64,000 nt of DNA from a bacterium (GTDB lineage: Bacteria; Bacillota; Clostridia; Lachnospirales; Lachnospiraceae): positions 1-64,000 of the forward strand of contig SFQZ01000006.1 of the NCBI GenBank assembly GCA_004562915.1. The letters are read 5' to 3'. The translations under genes and the position numbers were made by a program. Of this stretch, positions 26,379-35,192 are shown piece by piece (positions within the stretch are counted from its first letter, which is position 1; each line of letters begins with the position of its first letter). The notes beneath the pieces were generated by a model. That model saw only the letters and a program-made list of their open reading frames with translations, did no database searches and had not been told where the DNA came from.

Positions 26379-27002
26379 ATGAAAAGACGCAGTGCAGCCA
26401 TGTTTCTGGCGATTCTTTTCTGTTTAACAGGATGTGGTGGGATTGAAAGAGCAAAAGAATCCACTGTGACAGTAAATAAGGAAGGAATTGTGACAGAGGC
26501 GCTGATCGAGGAATTTTTATCAGAGAACTATGATGCAGATGAACTGGAGGCAAGTATAAAAGAACTTGCGGATACCTATAACGAGGAGATCGGAAAAGAA
26601 GCTGTGAAAATCATGAAGATTCGGGTGAAGGAAGGAGTGGCAACTGCCTTGCTTCAGTACGAATCGGATGATATATACAGAGAATTCAATCAGGTGGATT
26701 TTTTTGCGGGTAACGTAGGGCAGGCAAAAGAAGAAGGTTATACATTTGCCGAGACATTTCAGGATGTTGAGGGAAATAAAATTGCTTCCGGGATAGTTCC
26801 TGACAGCTGTACAGATCAGCAGGTGATCATCATCAGGGAGCCGCTTAATGTTCAGGTTCCGGGGAAGATTTTGTATGTAAGTAATAATATGAAAATCCTG
26901 AATAACAAACAGGCTAAACTGGAGCAGGATGTTGATGTTATATATGAAAATACACAGGTGACCACAGAGGCTTTTGGCTATGTGATATACAGTGCCAAAT
27001 GA
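26379..27002 (+). CDS. Lipoprotein, unknown function
   Basis: 207 residues from the ATG at 26379; an in-frame GTG two codons upstream lies within the likely RBS (GAAGGAG). It has a short signal peptide with lipobox LTGC (lipidated Cys19), followed by a soluble domain rich in Glu and Asp. The sequence VTVNKEGIVTEALIEEFLSENYDADEL resembles small surface lipoproteins of Lachnospiraceae, recalled rather than searched. It has its own strong promoter between recO and glyQS. The function is unknown. Confidence 0.75.
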   Translation: MKRRSAAMFLAILFCLTGCGGIERAKESTVTVNKEGIVTEALIEEFLSENYDADELEASIKELADTYNEEIGKEAVKIMKIRVKEGVATALLQYESDDIYREFNQVDFFAGNVGQAKEEGYTFAETFQDVEGNKIASGIVPDSCTDQQVIIIREPLNVQVPGKILYVSNNMKILNNKQAKLEQDVDVIYENTQVTTEAFGYVIYSAK

Positions 27003-27036
27003 GGTATCAATACTTTTAGAATAAAGGAGATCAATT

Positions 27037-28431
27037 ATGGAAAAAACAATGGAAAAGATTATCGCACTGGCAAAATCCAGAGGTTTTGTATATCCGGGAT
27101 CCGAAATTTACGGTGGCCTGGCTAATACATGGGATTACGGTAATCTTGGTGTAGAACTGAAAAACAATGTAAAAAAAGCATGGTGGAAAAAATTTATTCA
27201 GGAAAATCCATATAATGTAGGAGTTGACTGTGCAATCCTGATGAATCCGCAGACATGGGTAGCTTCCGGTCATCTGGGAAGTTTTTCCGATCCCCTGATG
27301 GACTGTAAAGAATGCCATGAGCGTTTTCGTGCGGACAAGGTAATCGAAGACTTCTGTGCGGACAAGGGAATCGTTCTGGAAGAGAGTGTTGATGCATGGA
27401 GCCAGGAAAAGATGAAAGATTTCATTGAAGAGCATCAGATTCCATGTCCTACCTGTGGTAAGCATAATTTTACAGATATCCGTCAGTTCAACCTGATGTT
27501 CAAGACCTTCCAGGGAGTTACTGAGGATGCTAAAAATACAGTATATCTGAGACCTGAGACTGCTCAGGGTATCTTTGTAAACTTTAAAAATGTTCAGAGA
27601 ACATCCAGAAAGAAACTGCCGTTCGGTATTGGACAGATTGGTAAATCATTCCGTAATGAAATCACACCGGGTAACTTTACTTTCCGTACCAGAGAATTTG
27701 AGCAGATGGAACTGGAGTTCTTCTGCAAACCGGACACAGACCTGGAGTGGTTCGCATACTGGAAACAGTTCTGCCTGAACTGGCTGCATGAACTGGGACT
27801 GAAGGATGAGGAAGTACGTTACCGTGATCATGAGAAAGAAGAGCTTTCTTTCTACAGCAAAGCAACTACAGATGTGGAATTCCTGTTCCCGTTTGGATGG
27901 GGTGAGCTTTGGGGAATTGCAGACCGTACCGATTACGACCTGACACAGCATCAGAATGTATCCGGTCAGGATCTGACATACTTTGACGATGAGACAAAAG
28001 AAAAATATATTCCGTATGTTATTGAGCCATCACTGGGAGCTGACCGTATGGTACTTGCTTTCCTGTGCAGTGCTTATGACGAAGAAGTTCTGGATGCAGA
28101 GAAAAACGATGTTCGTACCGTTCTGCATTTCCATCCGGCAGTGGCGCCTGTAAAAGTAGGTGTGCTGCCACTGTCAAAGAAACTGAATGAAGGTGCAGAG
28201 AAAGTATTTGCGATGTTGTCTAAAAACTGGAACTGCGAATTTGATGACAGAGGCAATATCGGTAAGAGATATCGCCGTCAGGATGAGATCGGAACTCCGT
28301 ACTGCGTAACCTACGATTTCGATTCCGAGAACGATGGGGCAGTAACCGTACGTGACCGCGATACAATGAAACAGGAAAGAATTAAAATCGAAGAGCTGGA
28401 AGCATATCTGACTGAGAAACTTGCATTTTAA
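27037..28431 (+). CDS. glyS: Glycyl-tRNA synthetase, single-chain class II type
   Basis: 464 residues, the alpha2 (bacterial short/eukaryote-like) form rather than the alpha2-beta2 form. It attaches glycine to tRNA-Gly. Class II motifs are visible: motif 2 [21 protein letters not shown], and motif 3 [11 protein letters not shown] Cys pair in [13 protein letters not shown] and CPTCGKHNF marks the inserted zinc element. The C-terminal anticodon-binding domain starts near [10 protein letters not shown]. The ATG at 27037 follows AAAGGAGA. No T-box leader was seen upstream. Confidence 0.96.
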   Translation: MEKTMEKIIALAKSRGFVYPGSEIYGGLANTWDYGNLGVELKNNVKKAWWKKFIQENPYNVGVDCAILMNPQTWVASGHLGSFSDPLMDCKECHERFRADKVIEDFCADKGIVLEESVDAWSQEKMKDFIEEHQIPCPTCGKHNFTDIRQFNLMFKTFQGVTEDAKNTVYLRPETAQGIFVNFKNVQRTSRKKLPFGIGQIGKSFRNEITPGNFTFRTREFEQMELEFFCKPDTDLEWFAYWKQFCLNWLHELGLKDEEVRYRDHEKEELSFYSKATTDVEFLFPFGWGELWGIADRTDYDLTQHQNVSGQDLTYFDDETKEKYIPYVIEPSLGADRMVLAFLCSAYDEEVLDAEKNDVRTVLHFHPAVAPVKVGVLPLSKKLNEGAEKVFAMLSKNWNCEFDDRGNIGKRYRRQDEIGTPYCVTYDFDSENDGAVTVRDRDTMKQERIKIEELEAYLTEKLAF

Positions 28432-28473
28432 GAAGCTTACATTTTAATTCGTATATGACATAAAAAGTTGTGA

Positions 28474-28644
28474 GGCAGATAATATTATATCCTGCATATC
28501 AATGTCAGGTCGCTTCCCCTCAGCTAACTGTTAACTTCGACTAAGACGCTCCGGATAGCCGTCGCGCCTAAGTCTGCGTAAACAGTGGATCTTCAGGCGC
28601 GCTTCCCCAATGACATTGATACGCAGGATATAATATTATCTGCC
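28474..28644. mobile_element. 171-bp element with 34-bp inverted ends (MITE-like or large stem-loop)
   Basis: The left arm 28474-28507 begins GGCAGATAATATTATATCC. The right arm 28611-28644 is its reverse complement with a single mismatch. The ~100-base centre has no ORF and contains a smaller pair ACTGTT/AACAGT and two copies of CGCTTCCCC. Outside the perfect arms the match continues weakly for about 10 bases. It fits a non-autonomous mobile element or a dispersed palindromic repeat between glyS and the convergent DUF6062-type gene. No transposase and no clear target duplication was seen. Confidence 0.6.
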
Positions 28645-28745
28645 ACTGTACTTTACTGGCAATACGAGATTAAAAACGCTCACAACCATTTGTGGTAAGT
28701 TACCGACCTGTCATTTATTTATCGCTCACGATACAAAAAGAACAA

Positions 28746-29519
28746 TCAGTAATCAATTTTGAAGACGGGATCTGCCGGGTATCCTCCGCCTAATTTCTGC
28801 ATGGCTCGTTGTACGCTGTCCCGGGAGTTGCCCCAGTCTTTATCCCGATTCATATAATCCTGTTTGTCACAGAACCAGGTTACTTCTTCTTCTACCCGTC
28901 TCATATTTTTTTTCATGAGTTCAAAAAGGACAGGGAAAAACTCAGCTTTCTGTTTATCATTCAGTTTTTTCTCCCCAACTTCTACCAGATCTTTAAAGTG
29001 AGGAAGGCAAAAGCCCTTACTGTTCTTAAAAAGTTCTACAAATTCAGGACTGTTCTTGTACATATAAAAGAAAGTATCCAGATAACGCACATAGTTAGAA
29101 TGAAAATGATCGCATACATAGCAGCTATGTTCTTTCTGGCTGATCCATTGACCGATAGAAGTTTCAGGGGCATTCGGATTGAGTTCCGTTTTTTTCATTC
29201 GTCCCATAAAAGTAGATTTGCCGCTGGTGAAAGCTTTCATCTGTTCTGTCATTTCCTGATTCAGCTTTTTCATATGAGTGCTTAGGATCAATCCGCTTCC
29301 CAGTCTGTTTCCATAGTCATACATCATTTTATAATGGTGTCGGCAAAAGCCGATTTTGTCGGTTTCCATCCGGATATCATCTTCCATGTAAGAAGCTCCG
29401 CTTCCAAGGATAAATTCCAGAGCGTGTTGCTCGGCTTCCCGTTCCAGATAACAGAAAGGACATTCATCATCTGCTTTAAAAGCGTCGTTAAGGGGAATGG
29501 TATAAATAGTTTCTTTCAT
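28746..29519 (-). CDS. Cysteine-rich DUF6062-type protein
   Basis: 257 residues, cytoplasmic, with four conserved-looking Cys/His sites: CPFCYLE (about 20), FCRHHYKMMYDYG (about 59), CYVCDHFH (about 135) and FCLPHF (about 175). These suggest a metal-binding fold, and the pattern is that of a family of unknown function common in Lachnospiraceae (DUF6062, from memory). It is convergent to glyS across the inverted-repeat element and divergent from the PPi-PFK gene. A promoter lies at 29599-29627. No catalytic motif is recognised. Confidence 0.75.
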   Translation of the reverse strand: MKETIYTIPLNDAFKADDECPFCYLEREAEQHALEFILGSGASYMEDDIRMETDKIGFCRHHYKMMYDYGNRLGSGLILSTHMKKLNQEMTEQMKAFTSGKSTFMGRMKKTELNPNAPETSIGQWISQKEHSCYVCDHFHSNYVRYLDTFFYMYKNSPEFVELFKNSKGFCLPHFKDLVEVGEKKLNDKQKAEFFPVLFELMKKNMRRVEEEVTWFCDKQDYMNRDKDWGNSRDSVQRAMQKLGGGYPADPVFKIDY

Positions 29520-29598
29520 GTGGTAACCTCGCTTAATTTTGTGGCAATAATTCCTATATCGGTATTATCGTCTGAAATACTTTGTATCTGTTACAAAA

Positions 29599-29627
29599 AG
29601 CATACTCTGTTTTGTGAAAAACGTCAA
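29599..29627 (-). promoter_or_regulatory. Promoter for the DUF6062-type gene
   Basis: On the minus strand TTGACG (29622-29627), 17-base spacer, TATGCT (29599-29604). Confidence 0.55.
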
Positions 29628-29731
29628 TAAAAATGACAAAAAGAAAAAGTGAAAACACGAATCAATTGTACGGGAAAATAGAAAAAAAAGAAAAATTCGG
29701 ACAAATCATGGTTATAAAATACAAAAAAATA

Positions 29732-29760
29732 TTGCAAAAAAATAGGAAAGTTGTTATAAT
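29732..29760 (+). promoter_or_regulatory. Strong promoter for the PPi-PFK gene
   Basis: TTGCAA, 17-base spacer, TATAAT. Transcription should begin near 29767, so the structured element at 29792-29909 forms most of the mRNA leader. Confidence 0.75.
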
Positions 29761-29791
29761 GACGATTAGCCTGAAAACGTATGACGAAATT

Positions 29792-29909
29792 ATATTATGA
29801 TTACAGTGTCAAAAGTCCAAATCCATGACATGCTTGCATGTCAGTGGATGATGGACTTAATGACACACCCCACAATCCGTAATCACTTTTGACACCCTAA
29901 TCATATTAT
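29792..29909 (+). repeat. Structured leader element, copy A (118 bp)
   Basis: The ends are inverted repeats: ATGATTA..GTGTCAAAAGT (29797-29816) against ACTTTTGACAC..TAATCAT (29885-29904). Inside, AGTCC, ATCCA and GACATGC pair with GCATGTC, TGGAT and GGACT in a nested hairpin (29814-29858). GTGTCA (29806-29811) can pair either with TGACAC (29861-29866) or with the distal TGACAC (29890-29895), just before AAGGAGG. A second copy in the same sense precedes lacZ at 49072-49316. It is either a mobile palindromic element or a leader RNA with alternative folds. Confidence 0.7.
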
Positions 29910-29927
29910 CAAGGAGGAGAAAAAATT

Positions 29928-31175
29928 ATGGCAAAAATGAGAAATATTATTGTAGGACAATCAGGCGGACCCACATCCGTAATCAATTCCAGTCTGGCTG
30001 GCGTTTATAAAAATGCAATCGAGCGTGGATTCGATAAGGTATATGGTATGCTTAACGGTATCCAGGGACTTTTGGATGAGCGCTATGTGGATATGTCCAC
30101 TCAGATTCATTCCGATTTGGATATTGAGCTTCTGAAGAGGACACCATCTGCATTTCTTGGTTCCTGCCGTTTTAAACTGCCGGAGATCCATGAGAATATG
30201 GAAATTTATGATAAAATTTTTGATATTCTTGACAAACTGGAGATTGATTCCTTTATCTATATCGGAGGAAACGATTCCATGGATACGATCAAGAAATTGT
30301 CTGATTATGCAATCGTAAAAGGACATAAGCAGAAATTCCTGGGTGTTCCGAAAACAATTGATAATGACCTGGCACTGACAGACCATACACCTGGTTTCGG
30401 AAGTGCAGCGAAATACATTGCTGCTTCCACAAAAGAGATCATTCGAGATGCTCTGGGACTGACATACAAAAAAGACATGATCACAGTCGTGGAAGTTATG
30501 GGAAGAAATGCAGGATGGCTGACAGGTGCTACCGCTCTGGCTAAGACAGAGGAGTGTGAAGGGCCGGATCTGATTTATCTTCCGGAGATTCCTTTCGATA
30601 TTGATGCTTTCCTGGCAAAAATAAAAGAACTGCTGAAAGTGAAAAACTCAATCGTAGTTGCTGTTTCTGAAGGAATCAAGCTGTCTGACGGACGTTATGT
30701 ATGTGAACTGTCCGGTGGTGCTGATTATGTGGATGCATTCGGACACAAACAGCTTCAGGGGACAGCAGCATATCTGGCAGCTTTCCTGGGAGCAGAGATT
30801 GGTTGTAAGACAAGAAGCGTAGAATTCTCTACACTGCAGAGAAGTGCTTCTCATATGGCTTCCCGTGTGGATATTGATGAGGCATTTATGGTAGGTGGTG
30901 CTGCTGTAAAAGCTGCTGATGAAGGATACAATGGAAACATGGTTGTTATTGATCGTGAGTCTGATGATCCGTATATGTCATCTGCAGGAATCTACGATGT
31001 ACATCGGATTGCAAACGAAGAGAAGCTGGTTCCGAGAGAGTGGATGAATGAAGAAGGAAACTATGTGACAAAAGACTTTGTTGATTATGTAAAACCATTG
31101 ATTCAGGGAGATTACCAGCCAATCATGGTAAATGGTCTTCCAAGACATCTGGTGTTAAATCTGGACAACAAATAA
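29928..31175 (+). CDS. pfp: PPi-dependent 6-phosphofructokinase
   Basis: 415 residues, longer than ATP-dependent PfkA (~320). It phosphorylates fructose-6-phosphate using pyrophosphate. The donor-site residues mark PPi use: GGNDS in place of the GGDGS of ATP enzymes, and PKTIDND with Lys where ATP enzymes have Gly. MGRNAGWLTG is the sugar-phosphate loop. It is monocistronic with a strong promoter, the structured leader element upstream and a terminator downstream. It stands next to PPDK, another PPi-linked glycolytic enzyme. Confidence 0.92.
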   Translation: MAKMRNIIVGQSGGPTSVINSSLAGVYKNAIERGFDKVYGMLNGIQGLLDERYVDMSTQIHSDLDIELLKRTPSAFLGSCRFKLPEIHENMEIYDKIFDILDKLEIDSFIYIGGNDSMDTIKKLSDYAIVKGHKQKFLGVPKTIDNDLALTDHTPGFGSAAKYIAASTKEIIRDALGLTYKKDMITVVEVMGRNAGWLTGATALAKTEECEGPDLIYLPEIPFDIDAFLAKIKELLKVKNSIVVAVSEGIKLSDGRYVCELSGGADYVDAFGHKQLQGTAAYLAAFLGAEIGCKTRSVEFSTLQRSASHMASRVDIDEAFMVGGAAVKAADEGYNGNMVVIDRESDDPYMSSAGIYDVHRIANEEKLVPREWMNEEGNYVTKDFVDYVKPLIQGDYQPIMVNGLPRHLVLNLDNK

Positions 31176-31225
31176 TAGCAGCAAAGAGATAAAAAACGTG
31201 GTAAAAGCGACAAATATAGTTAGAT

Positions 31226-31267
31226 AAAAGGACAGTCGGCTGAAGGATTGAAGCCGGCTGTCCTTTT
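31226..31267 (+). terminator. Intrinsic terminator after PPi-PFK
   Basis: AAAAGGACAGTCGGCT pairs with AGCCGGCTGTCCTTTT (one mismatch). Confidence 0.92.
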
Positions 31268-31418
31268 GTCAGCAAATAGATATTATTGTATCGTACGGAT
31301 ATTAACTTTTATCAGATACGGCGCAAATACAGCACCTTAAATTGCAGAGAAATGTTAGAATGTATTGCAACATAATATACAGTTTTCGGTAAATCGGTTA
31401 AATTTTCGGGGATTATAC

Positions 31419-31447
31419 TTGACTATGACTGTGAATTTTATTACAAT
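31419..31447 (+). promoter_or_regulatory. Promoter for ppdK
   Basis: TTGACT, 17-base spacer, TACAAT; the leader is about 95 bases. The stretch 31268-31418 upstream holds nothing else I can name. Confidence 0.7.
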
Positions 31448-31478
31448 TATGATATACAAGTGCCTTGTGCACGAGTGA

Positions 31479-31514
31479 AATATTGATTGTCTTTTTCCTG
31501 TGACAATCAGTATT
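31479..31514 (+). other. Leader hairpin before ppdK
   Basis: AATA-TGATTGTC pairs with GACAATCA-TATT around a T-rich loop, ending about 20 bases before GGAGGA. It could modulate translation of this abundant enzyme or stabilise the message. Confidence 0.45.
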
Positions 31515-31549
31515 TGGAAATATTATACTTTTTAGGAGGAAGTAAAACA

Positions 31550-34174
31550 ATGGCAAAATGGGTTTACATGTTTACAGAAGGTAATGCCGGAATGCGTAAT
31601 CTTCTGGGCGGTAAAGGTGCCAACCTTGCTGAGATGACAAATCTGGGTCTTCCTGTACCGCAGGGTTTCACTATCACAACGGAAGCTTGTACTCAGTACT
31701 ATGAAGATGGAAGACAAATCAACGATGAAATTATGGCACAGATCATGGAAGCAATCGAGAAGATGGAAGTCGTTACCGGTAAAAAATTCGGTGACAAAGA
31801 AAATCCGCTTCTGGTTTCCGTTCGTTCCGGTGCAAGAGCATCCATGCCAGGTATGATGGATACTATCCTGAACCTTGGTCTGAATGAAGAAGTTGTTGAA
31901 GTACTGGCAGCAAAATCCGGTAACCCACGTTGGGCATGGGATTGCTACAGAAGATTTATCCAGATGTACTCCGACGTAGTTATGGAAGTAGGTAAAAAAT
32001 ACTTCGAAGAACTGATCGATGAGATGAAAGCTGCTAAAGGTGTTACACAGGACGTTGAATTGACTGCTGATGACCTGAAAGAACTGGCTAACCAGTTTAA
32101 GGCAGAATACAAAGAAAAAATCGGCGTTGATTTCCCAACTGATCCAAAGGAACAGTTGATGGGAGCTATCAAAGCTGTATTCCGTTCCTGGGACAACCCG
32201 CGTGCAAACGTTTATCGTCGTGACAACGATATCCCTTATTCCTGGGGTACCGCAGTTAACGTTCAGATGATGGCATTTGGTAACATGGGTGAGACATCCG
32301 GTACAGGTGTTGCATTTACCCGTGATCCTGCTACAGGTGAGAAACACCTGATGGGTGAGTTCCTTATGAACGCTCAGGGTGAAGACGTTGTTGCCGGTGT
32401 TCGTACACCTCAGAAGATTGATCAGCTGAAAGAAGTTATGCCGGAAGTTTATCATCAGTTTGTAGGTATCTGCCATACACTGGAAGATCACTACAGAGAT
32501 ATGCAGGATATGGAGTTCACAATTGAGGACAAACATCTGTATATGCTGCAGACACGTAATGGTAAGAGAACAGCTCAGGCTGCTCTGAAGATTGCCTGCG
32601 ACCTGGTAGATGAAGGAATGATTTCTGAAGAGAAAGCAGTTTCCATGATCGATCCTCGTAACCTTGATACTCTGCTGCATCCACAGTTCAATGCTGCAGC
32701 TCTGAAAGCTGCTGTTCCGGTAGCAAAAGCTCTGGGAGCATCACCGGGAGCTGCTTGTGGTAAGATCGTATTTACTGCAGAAGATGCAAAAGCATGGGCA
32801 GCAAGAGGAGAAAAAGTTGTTCTGGTTCGTCTTGAGACCTCTCCGGAAGATATCGAAGGTATGAAGAGCGCTCAGGGTATCCTGACAGTTCGTGGTGGTA
32901 TGACATCTCACGCAGCTGTAGTTGCTCGTGGTATGGGTACCTGCTGTGTATCCGGATGTGGCGATATCACTATGGATGAAGCAAACAAGAAATTTACACT
33001 GGCTGGTAAAGAATATCATGAAGGAGATTTCATTTCTCTGGATGGTTCTACCGGTAATATCTATGACGGTCTGATTCCTACTGTTGATGCAACAATCGCA
33101 GGTGAATTTGGAAGAATCATGTCATGGGCAGACAAATACAGAACTATGAAAGTTCGTACAAACGCTGATACTCCTGCAGATGCTAAGAAAGCACGTGAAC
33201 TGGGAGCAGAAGGTATCGGTCTTTGCCGTACAGAGCATATGTTCTTTGAAGGCAACAGAATTGATGCATTCCGTGAGATGATCTGTTCTGAAACAGTAGA
33301 AGAAAGAGAAGCTGCACTGGAGAAGATCCTTCCGGAACAGCAGGGAGATTTCGAAAAACTGTACGAAGCACTGGAAGGAAATCCTGTTACAATCCGTTTC
33401 CTGGATCCGCCTCTGCATGAGTTCGTTCCTACAGAAGAAGAAGATATCAAGAAACTTGCAGATGCTCAGGGAAAGACTGTTGAGCAGATCAAAGCAATCA
33501 TTGATTCTCTCCATGAGTTCAACCCGATGATGGGTCATCGTGGATGCCGTCTGGCAGTTACATATCCGGAAATTGCTAAGATGCAGACAAAAGCTGTTAT
33601 CCGTGCAGCTATCAATGTAAAAGTAGCTCATCCGACATGGAATGTTAAACCTGAAATCATGATTCCGCTGGTAGGCGATATCAAAGAGTTCAAGTTTGTT
33701 AAGAATATCGTTGTTGAGACAGCAGATGCTGAAATTGCAGCAGCAGGCAGCGATCTGAAGTACAAAGTTGGTACTATGATCGAAATCCCGAGAGCAGCTC
33801 TGACAGCTGATGAGATCGCTAAAGAAGCTGACTTCTTCTGCTTCGGAACCAACGACCTTACTCAGATGACATACGGATTCTCTCGTGATGATTCCGGAAA
33901 ATTCCTTGAAGCATACTATAATGCTAAGATTTTTGAAAATGATCCATTTGCAAAACTTGACCAGAATGGTGTTGGAAAACTGATGGAAATGGCTATCAAA
34001 TTAGGAAAACCGGTTAACCAGAAACTGCACTTCGGTATCTGTGGCGAGCATGGTGGAGATCCAAGCTCTGTTGAATTCTGCAACAGTCTTGGTCTGGATT
34101 ATGTTTCCTGCTCACCGTTCCGTGTACCGATCGCAAGACTGGCAGCAGCACAGGCAGCAATCAACCAGAAATAA
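31550..34174 (+). CDS. ppdK: Pyruvate, phosphate dikinase
   Basis: 874 residues from the ATG at 31550, chosen for GGAGGA upstream and the family start MAKWVYMFTEGNAGMRNLLGG; an upstream in-frame TTG extension is spurious. The enzyme interconverts PEP, AMP and PPi with pyruvate, ATP and Pi. The phosphorylatable His is in GGMTSHAAV (His454). The C-terminal catalytic Cys831 is in FGICGEHGG, at the same number as the well-studied Clostridium symbiosum enzyme. The N-terminal ATP-grasp domain, the His domain and the C-terminal PEP barrel are all complete. Strongly biased codons suggest high expression. Confidence 0.97.
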   Translation: MAKWVYMFTEGNAGMRNLLGGKGANLAEMTNLGLPVPQGFTITTEACTQYYEDGRQINDEIMAQIMEAIEKMEVVTGKKFGDKENPLLVSVRSGARASMPGMMDTILNLGLNEEVVEVLAAKSGNPRWAWDCYRRFIQMYSDVVMEVGKKYFEELIDEMKAAKGVTQDVELTADDLKELANQFKAEYKEKIGVDFPTDPKEQLMGAIKAVFRSWDNPRANVYRRDNDIPYSWGTAVNVQMMAFGNMGETSGTGVAFTRDPATGEKHLMGEFLMNAQGEDVVAGVRTPQKIDQLKEVMPEVYHQFVGICHTLEDHYRDMQDMEFTIEDKHLYMLQTRNGKRTAQAALKIACDLVDEGMISEEKAVSMIDPRNLDTLLHPQFNAAALKAAVPVAKALGASPGAACGKIVFTAEDAKAWAARGEKVVLVRLETSPEDIEGMKSAQGILTVRGGMTSHAAVVARGMGTCCVSGCGDITMDEANKKFTLAGKEYHEGDFISLDGSTGNIYDGLIPTVDATIAGEFGRIMSWADKYRTMKVRTNADTPADAKKARELGAEGIGLCRTEHMFFEGNRIDAFREMICSETVEEREAALEKILPEQQGDFEKLYEALEGNPVTIRFLDPPLHEFVPTEEEDIKKLADAQGKTVEQIKAIIDSLHEFNPMMGHRGCRLAVTYPEIAKMQTKAVIRAAINVKVAHPTWNVKPEIMIPLVGDIKEFKFVKNIVVETADAEIAAAGSDLKYKVGTMIEIPRAALTADEIAKEADFFCFGTNDLTQMTYGFSRDDSGKFLEAYYNAKIFENDPFAKLDQNGVGKLMEMAIKLGKPVNQKLHFGICGEHGGDPSSVEFCNSLGLDYVSCSPFRVPIARLAAAQAAINQK

Positions 34175-34195
34175 GTATATTTATAAGTTGTAATA

Positions 34196-34232
34196 AAAAC
34201 GGGGTATGTGTAAATGCATACCCCGTTTTTTG
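34196..34232 (+). terminator. Intrinsic terminator after ppdK
   Basis: ACGGGGTATG pairs with CATACCCCGT, followed by TTTTT. Confidence 0.93.
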
Positions 34233-34360
34233 TCGCAGAGAATTAAGATAGTAGGGCAGATTTTGACTTGAATAGGCACGGAGATAAAAAATGAGGAAAA
34301 CAAAAATAAAGAGTGACAATATGAATGAAGAATAGCCAATAGGCATATGAATAGTGTGAC

Positions 34361-34389
34361 TGGAAATATTTGTGAAAATAAGGTATACT
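34361..34389 (+). promoter_or_regulatory. Promoter for the cytidylate-kinase-like gene
   Basis: TGGAAA, 17-base spacer, TATACT; a short leader follows before the GGAGG at 34409. Confidence 0.6.
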
Positions 34390-34418
34390 GAATGATATCT
34401 ACAAATATGGAGGATATC

Positions 34419-35033
34419 ATGGGGAAAAGAAAATATGTGATTACAATGACCAGACAGTTCGGAAGTATGGGAAGACCAATCGCAAAAAAGATGGCGGAAA
34501 AGCTGGGTATCGAGTATTATGACAGAGATATCGTAGATCAGGCGGCAAAAAAACTGGATTTGCCGGTATCTGTAGTGGATGAAAACGAGGAGAGTGCGAA
34601 AAAGATTGTAGCCAATCCGTTTTCACGCATGAAATACCCTCTGGGAAAGGGTACAGATTCTACTCAGGACAAGATTTTTGAGGCACAGCGGAAAATCATC
34701 AAATTTCTGGCTGAAAAAGAGACCTGTATCATTGTGGGAAGATGCTCGGATTTTATCTTAAGTGATATGGAAAATGTGATGAACATCTATATTTATGCGC
34801 CTTATGAAGACAGGGTTCAGCACTGCGTCAATGATCTGCATCTTGAGATTAATGAGGCAAGAAAAATGATCGTGGAAGTAGATGAAGCAAGGGATTCTTA
34901 TCATATCAATTATGCAGGGTATCTGCCGGATGATAAAAATCATAAGGATATTATGATTGACAGCAGTATTTTCGGTGTAGAGGGAACAGCGGATTATCTG
35001 GTGGAGGCAGTCAGACGAAGATTCGGGGTATGA
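34419..35033 (+). CDS. Cytidylate kinase-like family protein
   Basis: 204 residues from the ATG at 34419, after ATGGAGGATATC. The family (Cytidylate_kin2-like) has a P-loop NTPase fold with a modified loop near the N-terminus: ITMTRQFGSMGRPIAKKMAEKLG, in place of the canonical GxGSGK. IIVGRCSDFIL and the Arg-containing IYAPYEDRVQHC fit the lid and nucleotide sites. True CMP kinase (cmk) is a different protein, so the substrate here is unknown. It is monocistronic between ppdK and ychF. Confidence 0.75.
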   Translation: MGKRKYVITMTRQFGSMGRPIAKKMAEKLGIEYYDRDIVDQAAKKLDLPVSVVDENEESAKKIVANPFSRMKYPLGKGTDSTQDKIFEAQRKIIKFLAEKETCIIVGRCSDFILSDMENVMNIYIYAPYEDRVQHCVNDLHLEINEARKMIVEVDEARDSYHINYAGYLPDDKNHKDIMIDSSIFGVEGTADYLVEAVRRRFGV

Positions 35034-35048
35034 GTATAAAAAGAAACA

Positions 35049-35077
35049 TTGATTTTATAAGTTTCCTACATTATAAT
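35049..35077 (+). promoter_or_regulatory. Promoter for ychF
   Basis: TTGATT, 17-base spacer, TATAAT. The -10 box is flanked by an inverted repeat TCCTACA (35064-35070) and TGTAGGA (35091-35097), a possible operator. Confidence 0.65.
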
Positions 35078-35094
35078 AAACTATGGTTTCTGTA

Positions 35095-35126
35095 GGATTG
35101 TGGAAATGCATCGTATGCAGCAATCC
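35095..35126 (+). other. Leader hairpin before ychF
   Basis: GGATTG (35095-35100) pairs with CAATCC (35121-35126) and encloses TGCAT/ATGCA. No U-tract, so not a terminator. It lies in the ~105-base leader of the ychF mRNA. Confidence 0.45.
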
Positions 35127-35192
35127 GTAAACCACGTTAACATCAAAGTAAAGAGATACAGATAACTATAAAGATATAAGGAGATATAAATC

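Noticed and set aside
31532-32680. 382-codon open frame antisense to ppdK (and similar ones at 33122-33631)
   Set aside because: Same codon-bias effect in a highly expressed gene; composition is Cys/Phe/His-rich in the way shadow frames are.
35095-35140. GCAGCAATCCGTAA in the ychF leader, resembling CACAATCCGTAATCAC of the repeated leader element
   Set aside because: Only about 10 bases match and the inverted ends are missing, so it is not counted as a third copy.
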